From the NCBI GenBank assembly GCA_016125035.1, contig WGMN01000004.1, forward strand, positions 30,432 through 94,431: a stretch of 64,000 bases of DNA, read 5' to 3'. A program made the position numbers and the translations under genes. Shown in pieces: positions 7,126 through 15,542 of the stretch; within the stretch, counting starts at the first letter, position 1, and the number at the start of each line of letters is the position of its first letter. The DNA comes from Pseudomonadota bacterium (GTDB lineage: Bacteria; Pseudomonadota; Alphaproteobacteria; UBA2136; UBA6156). The notes under the pieces are model-generated. The model was not told the DNA's origin, searched no databases, and worked only from the letters and a program-made list of their open reading frames with translations.

Positions 7126-7167
7126 GTACGGCTTTAGCGAGGGGGGTGTGGCTTTGCGTGGAGGCGC

Positions 7168-9273
7168 TTAGGCCGAGGTGGGCAGCGGGGCGGGACTGCT
7201 TTGCAGCATCTCGGCCAGGGGGTTGACGGGGAAGGGCGAGCCGACCTCTACCGTGATGCCGCCGGACATGCCGTATTGCCCTAAAGTGGCGGAAACCAGC
7301 GCTTGCAGGCCGGCGATGAAGCCTTCTTCCGGGGGGGTGGCGCGGCGCAGCTTGAGCCAGATTTCCGGATATGCAACGAGGCCGTCGAGCTGCACCTCGC
7401 CCATTTGGGACAGCGACATTTGCATGATGAAGCGGGTGCTGGTGGAGCTGCGGGGGTTTTCGTCCTTCTTCTCCCGGCGCCAGAAAAAACCGCCCTGCCG
7501 AGGGTCTTCCGCCGGGGATTCCACATAGGGGAAGAGCATGCCGCGCCAGGGGCTATCTGGCGCCGGCTGGTGCAGTTGGGCGAGGTGCTGGATATCGCCC
7601 GTGAAGGTAACGCCCATGGCGCGCAGGAGGGTGGTGGCTTCGCGGCCGAAGGCTTCTTCCGGCCGGTTGGTGCGCAGGGCCTCCATGAAGTGGAACAGCC
7701 CCGGCAACAGGGCAGACAGCTGGGGCAGACGTGCCATGAGGCTTTGCGCCAGTTGCGGCGATTGGCCTTGCAGCAATTGCAGCCCCTGGCTGAGCGCCGG
7801 CCATTGCTGCGCCAGGTGGGTGAGGGTGAGCGTGCGCTGCGCGGCGGGGGTGAGGTTGAGGCCCAGCACCGTGGCCAGGCTGGTGGCGCCTGCTTCTACC
7901 CGGGCGGAAAGTTGGGTGCCGGCGGGAAGCTGCCCGGTGAGCGCCGCAGGTAGGTTGACCGCCAGCGTGCGCCCGGCAAAGGCCTGCGGCTGTGCCACGG
8001 TGAGCAACGGTTGGCCTTGCTGGTTGGTGCCGGTGAGTGTGCCTTCCACCACCGTGCCCGGCGGCAGCGGCGCCTGGGTGGTTTGCGCGGCGGTGGGGGC
8101 GGGGCTGCCGGTGGGGGTTTGCGGTTGCGGCGTGTGTTGCGTGGAGGCCTGAACCTGCAGGACCTGGGCGGGACCGGTGACGGTGGGGAACTCGACCACG
8201 AGCGTGCTTTCCACTGGGATGGGTGTAGGGGATTGAAGCACGGCCTGGTGCCCGGTGGCAAGGCGCAGAAATTGCCCGGTAAGCCCTTGAGGGGTTTGGC
8301 CTTGTGGGCCGGGCAAGGGCTGCGGCTGGGCGGAGGTGACGCGGGCGGCCAGCGGCGTGTTGACCGGAACCGGCGCTGCGCCGCCGGGGTTGATGAGCAC
8401 GTGCAGGGCAGAGAGCGCGGGAGGGGTGAAGGGTTGGGCCGGGCGGCCGGTGGCGGCGACCCCGGCGGTGAGCACGGCCACGGGCGCGGCCTGAGGGGTG
8501 GCGCGGTTGGGCAGCAGGGTGAGGGACAGAGGTTGGCGCAGCGGCAGGGGGGTGGGGGATTGCAGTTCTACTTCAATGGCTTGTTGAGGGGTGGCGGTGG
8601 GCGCCAGGGTGCCGCGGGTGGGGGAGGTGAGGGTGAGGGTGGAAGGCTGGTTGAGCGGGAGGTTTGTTTGTGTGAATGAAATTTCAAGCGGCCCAGAAGG
8701 GACTTTTTGTTGCGTATTTGTAATGAAAGTGGCGTTTATGGCGTTTATAATTTCGTTGGTGGAATTTGTTTGCGGGAAAAAGGTTGCCGTAGGGCTGCTG
8801 ATCGCTGCGGAAAGCGGCGAAACGCTGCCGCCGGGGGAGTTGGCGGCGGTAGCAAGGGGAGCTGCCGCTGCGGTGGGTGGCAAGGCGGAGGAGGGGAGGG
8901 GAGATGAAGTCGGTTGTTGGACATTGGAGGAAGGGGTGGGGGCGAGGATTCGTACGACAAGTGCGGCCGAAAGGGAGGGGGTGGCGGCGGTGGAGCCGGG
9001 AGGCGTGGTGAACTGGGGCGGCAGCGGGTTGGGCAGGGCCAGCCGGGTGCCGGGCTGGGGCGGCGGCAGGGAGGTGGTGGTGGCCTGCACCTGTTGGCCA
9101 TCTGGCGTGGAGAGGGTGAGGTGGCCATCTGCCGAGGAGGAGGTGACGGTGAGTTGCTGGCCGGAGGCCGAGGGCGGCAGGGGGGCGAGAAGCTTGAGTT
9201 GGAGCGAGGCGCCGGAGAGTGCGCCGGCCTGGGGTGGGATGGGCAGCGCGGAGAGGCTGATGGAGGTGCTCAC
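7168..9273 (-). CDS. Large Pro/Thr-rich FliK-like protein
   Basis: This 701-residue protein is disordered and rich in Pro, Thr, Gln, Ala and Ser for most of its length. Segments such as LPAGTQLSARVEAG and LPPGTVVEGTLTG look like small repeated beta modules. The last 130 residues are ordered (MQMSLSQMGEVQLDGLVAYP), resembling the beta-rich C-terminal domain of hook-length control proteins. A separate, clearer FliK lies at 34355-35965, so this may be a second FliK-like molecule or another flagellar or secretion ruler. It lies next to cheR with 42 bases between. A GC-palindromic repeat element is embedded in its coding DNA. Confidence 0.55.
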   Translation of the reverse strand: MSTSISLSALPIPPQAGALSGASLQLKLLAPLPPSASGQQLTVTSSSADGHLTLSTPDGQQVQATTTSLPPPQPGTRLALPNPLPPQFTTPPGSTAATPSLSAALVVRILAPTPSSNVQQPTSSPLPSSALPPTAAAAPLATAANSPGGSVSPLSAAISSPTATFFPQTNSTNEIINAINATFITNTQQKVPSGPLEISFTQTNLPLNQPSTLTLTSPTRGTLAPTATPQQAIEVELQSPTPLPLRQPLSLTLLPNRATPQAAPVAVLTAGVAATGRPAQPFTPPALSALHVLINPGGAAPVPVNTPLAARVTSAQPQPLPGPQGQTPQGLTGQFLRLATGHQAVLQSPTPIPVESTLVVEFPTVTGPAQVLQVQASTQHTPQPQTPTGSPAPTAAQTTQAPLPPGTVVEGTLTGTNQQGQPLLTVAQPQAFAGRTLAVNLPAALTGQLPAGTQLSARVEAGATSLATVLGLNLTPAAQRTLTLTHLAQQWPALSQGLQLLQGQSPQLAQSLMARLPQLSALLPGLFHFMEALRTNRPEEAFGREATTLLRAMGVTFTGDIQHLAQLHQPAPDSPWRGMLFPYVESPAEDPRQGGFFWRREKKDENPRSSTSTRFIMQMSLSQMGEVQLDGLVAYPEIWLKLRRATPPEEGFIAGLQALVSATLGQYGMSGGITVEVGSPFPVNPLAEMLQSSPAPLPTSA
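8804..8832. repeat. GCGGCGAAACGCTGC element inside the FliK-like gene
   Basis: The DNA carries AAAGCGGCGAAACGCTGCC, identical over 17 bases to copies in cheA and fliK. It lies in a low-complexity linker of the FliK-like protein, read in the opposite orientation. Confidence 0.6.
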
Positions 9274-9898
9274 GCAGCAAAGGTAGCATGGGGCGTGCCA
9301 GGCGGGGAGGTGGCTGCGCGGCGGAGTGGCGGATTTGTGCGGGAGGAGGAACGAGGCACGAGGTAGCGAGGAACGAGGGAGTGCCCCTGCTTCCCCGAAG
9401 AATGGACGGAGTGCGGTGGGGGGTGGGGGGCGTAGCCCCCGGCATTAGAGGGGGGACGGGGGTAACCCCCGCGAGGCCGCAGGCGCGAAGCGCCCGGCCG
9501 CACGCGAGGAGCGTGGCCTTGCCCCGAGCTTGCGAGGGCAAGGCACGCGACGGCGCTATGGCCGGAGGCCACACGACAGCGGTGCTGACCCACAGATGGT
9601 ACTTGCCCCTGTGTGGGATGACGGGGATTGCCGGGCCTGGTGGGTTTCCCCTGGGCCCCCGGGCCTGCGCGGCAGGTTGGGGGGAGCGGAGAGGGAGTAT
9701 GCGGCGCAGGGCCGAGGGACACGAAGGCCCTAGGCCTGCTGGCATGTGCAGCAAACAGCGGACGCCCAAAGCTTCAGGAGCGGGGGCCGGTTGCGGGGGC
9801 GGGGTTGGCGCCCCATATCTTAGGGATACGGAAATATCCGCCCCGGCACCCGTTCGGGGCGCTGGGGTTTTTTGCTGCCAAAAAGGGGGGAACCTAAT
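9274..9898. other. 0.6-kb non-coding, palindrome-rich region
   Basis: I see no credible gene here. The region starts with a GGAACGA tract and then has a series of hairpins: GGGGGC/GCCCCC near 9428, GGGGG/CCCCC near 9462, GGCGC-GAA-GCGCC near 9482, and a 13-bp stem with one bulge (GCGTG-CCTTGCCC with GGGCAAGG-CACGC) at about 9509-9545. TGGCC/GGCCA near 9560 and CCCACA/TGTGGG at about 9590-9620 follow. The CCCACA/TGTGGG hairpin borders a GTCATCCC-like end (minus strand) shared with the 78-nt palindromes elsewhere. It could be stacked small repeat elements or a structured RNA. Confidence 0.5.
9348..9379 (+). repeat. GGAACGA heptamer tract in non-coding DNA
   Basis: The units are GGAACGA, GGCACGA, GGTAGCGA and GGAACGA, then GGG. 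They match the tracts at 104-133, 49017-49046 and 55771-55800, with more drift. Confidence 0.75.
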
Positions 9899-10597
9899 AT
9901 GGCAAGACGACCTTTGGTGATTCACCGGGCGGTGTCCGGTGGCCAGGAGAAGGTGACCTATTGGGGCTTGAAAGAGGCCCAATGGTTACCCTTCCGCCAA
10001 CCGGTAAAGCTGCCGGAGCGCGGACCGCAGGGCTCTTATGCCTTGCGCCGCATGAAGGGGGATATTTACCTGTACCGGACCTCCGGGACGGGTAAGCCCC
10101 GCTGGGAAGTGCCTTTACCGCATGGCTACTCCACCTGGGACTCTGCGGGTGGGGGAGCTGTGACGCTGCCGTGGGAACATGCCGACCTGGCTGTTCGTGC
10201 GGTGGCGCTGTGCGGGATTGACCCGGAACTTGTTGTGCACCAGCCGGAGTCGGTACAAGGACTGGCTTTGGGACTGGGCCGTGGCGTGCGCGGCCTTGAT
10301 GGCCACCCTTACGACGAATACGTTATTCGTAACGGGGGAGCGGGCGTTGAGGTTGAGCCCATGGTGAACATCCGCCAGGTGGAGTTTGTTGTGCAGTTCC
10401 GCTACTACGCGGCCTGGCAGAACTTCCGCGAAAAGCGCGAGGTGGCGTTCGTCCACCTGTGGCCGGTGTCTGACAAGAAAAAGAAGATCGTGGCGCAGCA
10501 ACTGATGGAGGTTCTTCGCAAGAACAAGCTCTATCAGAATATGGCCCCGTGGGAGGAGGCCCTTTACCGCGAAGTTTTGAAAACGCGGAAGAAGTGA
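9899..10597 (+). CDS. Hypothetical protein, 232 residues
   Basis: ATG 9899 is preceded by AAGGGGGGAACC and is a better start than the in-frame TTG at 9872. The protein is soluble and basic, with many aromatic residues (QFRYYAAWQNFREKREV) and a Lys-rich tail (DKKKKIV…KTRKK). I do not recognise the family. It is followed by a strong terminator, so it is a single-gene unit between the repeat-rich region and two minus-strand unknown genes. Confidence 0.65.
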   Translation: MARRPLVIHRAVSGGQEKVTYWGLKEAQWLPFRQPVKLPERGPQGSYALRRMKGDIYLYRTSGTGKPRWEVPLPHGYSTWDSAGGGAVTLPWEHADLAVRAVALCGIDPELVVHQPESVQGLALGLGRGVRGLDGHPYDEYVIRNGGAGVEVEPMVNIRQVEFVVQFRYYAAWQNFREKREVAFVHLWPVSDKKKKIVAQQLMEVLRKNKLYQNMAPWEEALYREVLKTRKK

Positions 10598-10620
10598 CCT
10601 TCTCCAGACGAAAAACGAGG

Positions 10621-10653
10621 AAACGCCGGGCTTTGCAGCCCGGCGTTTTCGTT
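10621..10653 (+). terminator. Strong terminator after the unknown 9899 gene
   Basis: AAACGCCGGGCT and AGCCCGGCGTTTT enclose a TTGC loop. A-tracts and T-tracts on both sides may let it act in both directions, towards the convergent 10678 gene. Confidence 0.9.
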
Positions 10654-10677
10654 TGTTCAGTACTGCGGCGACTGGCG

Positions 10678-11013
10678 TTAGGCCGCTTTGAGGGCCTTGC
10701 CGATGGAGGTACGCTTGGTGGGTCTGCTCTGCGACATGGAGGCCGTGAGCTTGGCCAGCGGAGCTGCATCGCCGCCGATGAAGGAGGCCATGGCATTGAA
10801 CCAGGCGAGTTGCCCGGTGCGCTTGCCGTGAAGGTGGCGCTCGGTGGCCAGGCAGCTTTGCGCGTTGTGCGCTTCCAACGGGTTATCGAGCGTGAGCCAG
10901 ACCTGACGGTTGGCTTGCTGGAGGCCGAGGCGGCTGGCAGCTTGGGTTGCCTTGCGGCGACCGGCAACAATATCTTCGGGGCGATAAAACTGCCCCAGTC
11001 CCAGATCGGTCAT
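10678..11013 (-). CDS. Hypothetical protein, 111 residues, paralogue of the next gene
   Basis: I chose ATG 11013, which has GGGAG 8 bases upstream. The protein starts MTDLGLGQFYRPEDIVAG and has a segment (DNPLEAHNAQSCLATER…GQLAWFNAMASFIGGDAAPL) that aligns with ANPLTVGDAGSYLDGHR…QYAWLVAMADFIEGRDHGL of the gene at 11170-11565. The two are therefore diverged tandem duplicates. Family and function are unknown. There is no signal peptide or membrane segment. Confidence 0.6.
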   Translation of the reverse strand: MTDLGLGQFYRPEDIVAGRRKATQAASRLGLQQANRQVWLTLDNPLEAHNAQSCLATERHLHGKRTGQLAWFNAMASFIGGDAAPLAKLTASMSQSRPTKRTSIGKALKAA

Positions 11014-11109
11014 GGTGCACTCCCGCAGTGAATATGATTGTGATGACGCAGACTTACGCCCTTGTTTACTAGCACTTTGGTGGGGGGGCGGCAAGCGGGA
11101 AAGGGGCGA

Positions 11110-11142
11110 AAAGCGGCGGCGCCGGGGCTTTTGGCCCCGGCG
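11110..11142 (-). terminator. Hairpin downstream of the 11170 gene
   Basis: CGCCGGGGC, a TTTT loop and GCCCCGGCG form a stem. The minus strand continues GCCGCCGCTTTT. Confidence 0.65.
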
Positions 11143-11169
11143 TTTGGTGGTTTGTGTGACAAGGCCGCC

Positions 11170-11565
11170 TTAGGCCGCGTGGGATGCGGCGGCCGTTTTG
11201 CGCCCGGGTTGCCCGCGCGCAAAGGGAGCGGCGCGGCGGGAGGAACGGCAATGAGGTTTGGCCGGAGTGATGGCGAGCAGCACCAGCCCATGGTCGCGGC
11301 CCTCGATGAAGTCGGCCATGGCCACCAGCCAGGCGTACTGCTGGGGCGTGTTGGTGGTGTTGAGGCGATGGCCGTCGAGGTAGCTGCCGGCATCACCGAC
11401 GGTGAGCGGGTTGGCGAGGATCTTCCACAGGCTGGTATTGACGCTGGAGAGGCCAATTTGCCCGGCCACGCGTGTGGCGTGGCGGCGGAACAGCGCAAGG
11501 TATTTTTCGCCGTAGTGTTTGTGAAAATCTGGTGCGACGAACAGGGAGCGTTGGTGCAAGAACAT
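11170..11565 (-). CDS. Hypothetical protein, 131 residues, paralogue of the previous gene
   Basis: ATG 11565 has AAAGGAAA at a good distance. The protein starts MFLHQRSLFVAPDFHKHYG and carries the WLVAMADFIEG segment shared with its neighbour. Its tail is Arg/Lys/Ala-rich (CRSSRRAAPFARG). Function is unknown. The conserved half (NPL…W…AMA.FI.G) could be a small helical interaction module; that is a guess from composition only. Confidence 0.6.
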   Translation of the reverse strand: MFLHQRSLFVAPDFHKHYGEKYLALFRRHATRVAGQIGLSSVNTSLWKILANPLTVGDAGSYLDGHRLNTTNTPQQYAWLVAMADFIEGRDHGLVLLAITPAKPHCRSSRRAAPFARGQPGRKTAAASHAA

Positions 11566-11655
11566 CGCTTTTCCTTTCAGGCCCGTGCGGAACAAAGAGG
11601 TGGCGCGAAGTGTGTGTGAAGGGTTTTTAGCATTGCCCGCAGGTGTGGGCAAGGC

Positions 11656-13413
11656 TTAGTCGGCGGGGGAATCTTCCTGCGGGGTGGGGGCGTTGGCCAG
11701 GGTTTGGCCGGTGGGATGGGTGGTGCGGGCAAACGCGTAGAGCTCGTTCATATAACTGGGCACAATGACGCGGGTGGCGCCGGGCAGCACCACCGCGGCG
11801 TTGGTGATGCCCTCTGGCAGGGTGGCGGCGCCGGAGATTTGCAGGGTGGCGAGGTTGAGCTCGAGCAGGCGGCCGCCGGTGGTGCCAAAGAGCAGGGTGC
11901 CTTGCCCGGTTGGCACCGGTTTGGCCATGACGCGGGCGCCGGCGGGGACCTTCTTCTCCAGCGTGAGAGTTTGTAAATTGATGACGTAGAGGTGTTGGTC
12001 GTTTGACCCGCAGAAGGCGAATTTGCCGGAGATGAGCGGTGTGGTGTAGACCACCCCGGCGGTGGCGATGAGTGCGCGTTGGGCGCCGGTGGCGGCGTCG
12101 AGCACGTAGATGCCGCCGTCGAAGCTGCCGATGACGATGAGCCCGCGGGCGTCATCCACCGCGCCGGCGTGCTTGACCGGCCCGCGGGTGGGGACCTCCC
12201 ACACCTTCTCGCCGCTTTGGGCTTTGTGCGCGGCGATGGTGTTCTCATTGGTGCCGAAGATGACGAGGTCGGCCGCCGCAAAGTAAACCCCGGAGCCGTG
12301 CTGGTAGGTTTTGGTGAAGACCTCCCACACCCGTTCGCCGGTATCCAGCCGGAAGGCGGCGATGCTGCCCTGGGCGCGCGGGCGGGCGTATTCCAGCCCG
12401 ATGTAGAGCAGGTTGTGCTGCGGCACGATGAGTGGCGAGGAGCCCACCCACTCGCACAGTTGCTGCACCCACTGCTGTTTGCCGCTGGCGGCATCCAGGC
12501 AGTAGACGTTGCCGTTGTAGGCGCCGAAGTAAACCTTGCCGTTGTGCACGGCGGGCGAGGACAGGATGCCCTTGCCGTGGGTGCCCGGGCAGGCGAACTG
12601 CCAGGCCGGTTTGCCGCTGTGCGCGTTGAAGGCGACGAAGGTGCCGGAATCGGTGCCCATGAGAATGTTATCCTGGAACAGCAGGGGGGCTGATTTGGGC
12701 ACGATGTAGAACGGGTTGGCGCCCTTGGCGCCCACGCGCCACAGCGGCTGGTAGGCGTGCAGGGCGGGGGGCAGGGTGGGGGCGGCATCGGCAAGGGAAA
12801 GGCCGAACTGGTTGAGAGTGAACAGGGAGGTGACCCGGATGCCGTGTTGGCCCGCCCAGGCCAGTGCCTGCGGGTTTTGGAAGTGCACCACGGCGAAGGC
12901 GTGGGCCACGGTGTGGCCTTCATGCGCCAGGACCGCGCGGCATTTTTCAAGGCTGGCGCCAGAGTTGATAAGGTCATCCACCAGCACCACGGGGTGTTGG
13001 TTAAGGTTGCCCTCGATGATGCGGGTGCGCCCGGTGGGCTTGCGCGCCTTGCGGATGATGAAGCCGTTGGTGGCGATGCCCAGTTGCTGCGCCTTGATGA
13101 GGATGGCGCTGACCAGCGGGATGGCCCCGACCTCCATGCCGCCGACCTGCAGCGGGCCCTGCGTGGCGTAAATTTGCCAGAACAGCGTGGCGATGGCATC
13201 CAGTGCGGCGGGCACCAGGGCCACCGCGCGGATATCGAGCAGCCAGAGGATCTTCTCGCCGGAGTTGGAGAGCAGGGGGGAATCTTCAGTGCCGCGTTGC
13301 ACGCCGACCGTGGCGATGGTGGCTTGCAGGCTTTTGAGCAGCGCGGCATCCGGCTTGGGGGTGGCTGGTGGGGCGGAGGTTTTGCGCGCGGCGGGTTTTT
13401 TGTTTTTGGCCAT
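11656..13413 (-). CDS. Phosphoribosyltransferase fused to a PQQ-type beta-propeller
   Basis: Residues about 40-225 look like an orotate-phosphoribosyltransferase-type fold. GQ-like substrate elements (GGMEVGAIPLVSAI, IIRKARKPTGR) are followed by the PRPP-binding loop VVLVDDLINSGASL. Residues about 245-575 are a beta-propeller of PQQ-like blades, with repeats such as NGKVYFGAYNGNVYCLDAAS and GLIVIGSFDGGIYVLDAATG. The Lys/Ala-rich N-terminus is not a convincing signal peptide, so the protein is probably cytoplasmic. The fusion is unusual. It lies between small unknown genes and flhG; whether it makes or senses a nucleotide is unknown. Confidence 0.75.
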   Translation of the reverse strand: MAKNKKPAARKTSAPPATPKPDAALLKSLQATIATVGVQRGTEDSPLLSNSGEKILWLLDIRAVALVPAALDAIATLFWQIYATQGPLQVGGMEVGAIPLVSAILIKAQQLGIATNGFIIRKARKPTGRTRIIEGNLNQHPVVLVDDLINSGASLEKCRAVLAHEGHTVAHAFAVVHFQNPQALAWAGQHGIRVTSLFTLNQFGLSLADAAPTLPPALHAYQPLWRVGAKGANPFYIVPKSAPLLFQDNILMGTDSGTFVAFNAHSGKPAWQFACPGTHGKGILSSPAVHNGKVYFGAYNGNVYCLDAASGKQQWVQQLCEWVGSSPLIVPQHNLLYIGLEYARPRAQGSIAAFRLDTGERVWEVFTKTYQHGSGVYFAAADLVIFGTNENTIAAHKAQSGEKVWEVPTRGPVKHAGAVDDARGLIVIGSFDGGIYVLDAATGAQRALIATAGVVYTTPLISGKFAFCGSNDQHLYVINLQTLTLEKKVPAGARVMAKPVPTGQGTLLFGTTGGRLLELNLATLQISGAATLPEGITNAAVVLPGATRVIVPSYMNELYAFARTTHPTGQTLANAPTPQEDSPAD

Positions 13414-13468
13414 GGCGAAAGGTAACCCGTAAGCTTTTGGGCGTAAAGGGAAGGCCTTGCGGGAAGAA

Positions 13469-13546
13469 GGCTTGTCCCGGACAGGGGATGGGCGCCCCGG
13501 AAAATGTGAAGAACATTTTCCGGCCCATCCGCCTTCCGGGATGACA
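13469..13546. repeat. 78-nt palindromic element, copy 1
   Basis: The element runs from GGCTTGTCCCGGACAGG to CCTTCCGGGATGACA and folds into one long hairpin: TCCCGGA/TCCGGGA, AGG/CCT, GGATGGG/CCCATCC and CGGAAAATGT/ACATTTTCCG. A second copy lies at 32537-32614, differing at six positions. Four of these are two compensatory pairs and two are unpaired positions. Confidence 0.9.
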
Positions 13547-13553
13547 CCGTGCG

Positions 13554-14300
13554 TTAGGGCAGGTTGCGGGAAATTGCATCCAGCGCGGTGACCGCCGGGC
13601 AGTTGGGGAAGGCAGTGACCGCAAGCAGGTGCGATTTGACCGCGGTGGCGTAGAGGCGATCATGCGGGATGTTGCCGAGGTAAGGCAGCGGCGGCAGGTG
13701 GAGAAATTTTTCCATGGCGGTGGTGAGCCGCGTGTGCACCTGCGCGGCCTCGGCCTTGGATGCCTGGTTGACGATGAGCTGGGCGTTGGCGGTGGCGTTG
13801 TCCTGCCACATCAGCTTGACCAACGCGTAGGCGTCGGTGAGGGAGGAGGGGTCGGGCGTGGTGATGAGCAGTGTGGCGTGCGCCTGGGTGCACAGGAACA
13901 GGGCTTGAGGTGCGACGCCGGCGGCGATATCGAGCAGGATGACGTCGTAATTTTCAGACAGCGCGCGGAGGTCGTTCATCAGTTGGGTGAGGCGCGGCAA
14001 GGTGAGGTTGACCAGCGCCTGGTGCCCGGCGCGGCCGGCAAGGAGATCGAACCCCTGCGGGGTTTTGCTGATGACGTGCTTGAGCGCGAACTGCCCGGCG
14101 ATGTAATGCGCCAGGTCGCGCTCTGGCTTCATACCCAATTGCACGTCGAGGTTGGCCAGGCCGGTGTCGCCGTCGAACACCAGGACGCGTTTTTTCTGCC
14201 GGGTGAGCAGCGTGGCAAGGTTGAGTGTGAGGCTGGTTTTGCCCACACCGCCCTTGCCCGAGGCGACGGCATAGATGCGGGTGGCGGGAGGAATGTTCAT
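13554..14300 (-). CDS. flhG: MinD-like ATPase controlling flagellum number
   Basis: FlhG (FleN/YlxH) is a MinD/ParA-type ATPase that limits flagellum number, working against FlhF. The deviant Walker A motif GKGGVGKTSLTLNLA lies near residue 14. VLVFDGDTGLANLDVQLG follows, then the switch region VILLDIAAGVAPQAL. ATG 14300 gives 248 residues; upstream in-frame sequence runs over the repeat tract and is not likely coding. It follows flhF, as in many bacteria. Confidence 0.93.
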   Translation of the reverse strand: MNIPPATRIYAVASGKGGVGKTSLTLNLATLLTRQKKRVLVFDGDTGLANLDVQLGMKPERDLAHYIAGQFALKHVISKTPQGFDLLAGRAGHQALVNLTLPRLTQLMNDLRALSENYDVILLDIAAGVAPQALFLCTQAHATLLITTPDPSSLTDAYALVKLMWQDNATANAQLIVNQASKAEAAQVHTRLTTAMEKFLHLPPLPYLGNIPHDRLYATAVKSHLLAVTAFPNCPAVTALDAISRNLP

Positions 14301-14332
14301 CGGCGGGCCTCGTGGGTTGCGAAGGGAAACAA

Positions 14333-14363
14333 GGTAGTAGGTGGTAGGTGGTAGGTGGTAGGG
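14333..14363 (-). repeat. GGTGGTA heptamer tract between flhF and flhG
   Basis: On the plus strand the units are GGTAGTA, GGTGGTA, GGTGGTA, GGTGGTA, GGG. The tract lies 13 bases beyond the flhF stop, in the short gap before flhG. Confidence 0.85.
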
Positions 14364-14376
14364 AAGGTGAGGTTTT

Positions 14377-15387
14377 TCATGAGGCGAAGTCCCAGGGTTG
14401 GTGGGGGAGTTGGGTGAGGCCCTCGGCCAGCCACTGCGCGGTGAGGGTGAGCGGCGGCACCGACATATCCGGGTTATGGGTGGCGATGCCGATGGGCAGG
14501 CGCGAGCCTTCCGCCGTGGTGAGCAGCGCACCGTAGCGGCTGGTGGCGTCGAGCTTGGTGAAGATGAGGCTGGAGATGTTGAAGCGGTGGCAGGCCACCG
14601 GCAGCGCGGTCATGTCGCCCAGGTTGAGCGGCGCGGGCAGCACCAGGTGGGTGAGCGCGGGGATGCCCAGGGTGCTGAGCTTTTTTTGCAGGGCGTTGAG
14701 GGTTTGCGGCGCGTAGGGGTTGAGGCCGGCGCTGTCGATGAGCAGCAGGTGGCGGGGGCCGAGCTCCTTACCCGCGGATTTGAGGTCATTCGGTGTGGTG
14801 ATGAGGTGGGCGTGCTCGCCGAGGATCTCCGCCGCGATGGCCAGGGGCTCGAACCCGCCGATCTTCTGGTCGTCGAGCGACAAAATGCCCACCGTGCGGC
14901 CCTGCTTTTTGGCGTGGATGGCCAGCTTGGCCACCAGCGTGGTTTTGCCCGCGCCCTGAGGGCCGATGAACAGGTGCGCCTTGCCGGCGGGAAGGAGATC
15001 GCCCGGGGTTTTGAAGGTGATGAGTTTGGCCAGCAGCATCTCCAGCGCTTCCGGCTGCGAGAAGCCCGCGCTTTGCAGGCCCGGCAGCGCGGCGGTGATC
15101 TTGGCGGTGAAGGCCGCGGGCAGGCCGTGGGCCTCGAGCATGGAAGTGAACAGGTTGGTGGAGGGTTTGGCGGGGGCGGAGGAAGGGACTTCGGCCAGCG
15201 GGGTGGCTTCCACCGGTTTGCTGCGTGGTTCGTCCTCGTTCACCGCGGCGGTGATCTCCAGCGTGGGGAGGCCGTCTTCCCCCTTGATTTTGCGCGTGCT
15301 GAGGATCAGGGCCTCTGGCCCCAGCTGTTGGCGGATGATGCGCAGGGCATCTTCCATTTTGGGCGCGGTGAGGGTTTTGATGCGCAT
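14377..15387 (-). CDS. flhF: SRP-like GTPase FlhF
   Basis: FlhF recruits early flagellar parts to the correct pole. It has a basic N-terminal B domain start (MRIKTLTAPKMEDALRIIRQ), a variable linker, and an NG-type GTPase domain with FIGPQGAGKTTLVAKLA near residue 142. DSAGLNPY and FTKLDATSRYGALLT follow. It is 336 residues, at the short end for FlhF. Transcribed with flhG; flhA is not nearby. Confidence 0.93.
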   Translation of the reverse strand: MRIKTLTAPKMEDALRIIRQQLGPEALILSTRKIKGEDGLPTLEITAAVNEDEPRSKPVEATPLAEVPSSAPAKPSTNLFTSMLEAHGLPAAFTAKITAALPGLQSAGFSQPEALEMLLAKLITFKTPGDLLPAGKAHLFIGPQGAGKTTLVAKLAIHAKKQGRTVGILSLDDQKIGGFEPLAIAAEILGEHAHLITTPNDLKSAGKELGPRHLLLIDSAGLNPYAPQTLNALQKKLSTLGIPALTHLVLPAPLNLGDMTALPVACHRFNISSLIFTKLDATSRYGALLTTAEGSRLPIGIATHNPDMSVPPLTLTAQWLAEGLTQLPHQPWDFAS

Positions 15388-15500
15388 GGGGGCGGATGTT
15401 ACACGATTTGGCCATGGAATGCCTAGTGCGGAAGCGTTGTTGGCGCGGCGGCACGGCCGGTGCGTTGGAATGGGCGGGGGCGGGGGGCCGCACCCTGCCT

Positions 15501-15516
15501 TGGCACAGGCTTTGCA
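15501..15516 (+). promoter_or_regulatory. Sigma-54 promoter of the flagellin gene
   Basis: TGGCACAGGCTTTGCA matches the -24/-12 consensus (TGGCAC, N5, TTGCA) with correct spacing. It lies 27 bases before the flagellin ATG; AGGAGA follows as ribosome site. Confidence 0.88.
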
Positions 15517-15542
15517 TATGAAAAGCCAACAGGAGACCGACC

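Noticed and set aside
9288..9920. A 210-residue plus-strand frame in the palindromic region
   Set aside because: Composition is Gly/Arg/Ala from GC-rich DNA, it crosses strong hairpins and a repeat tract, and it lacks a ribosome site.
11748..13547. A 599-residue minus-strand frame rich in Ser/Pro/Arg
   Set aside because: It is another frame of the phosphoribosyltransferase/propeller gene, with composition typical of a shadow frame.
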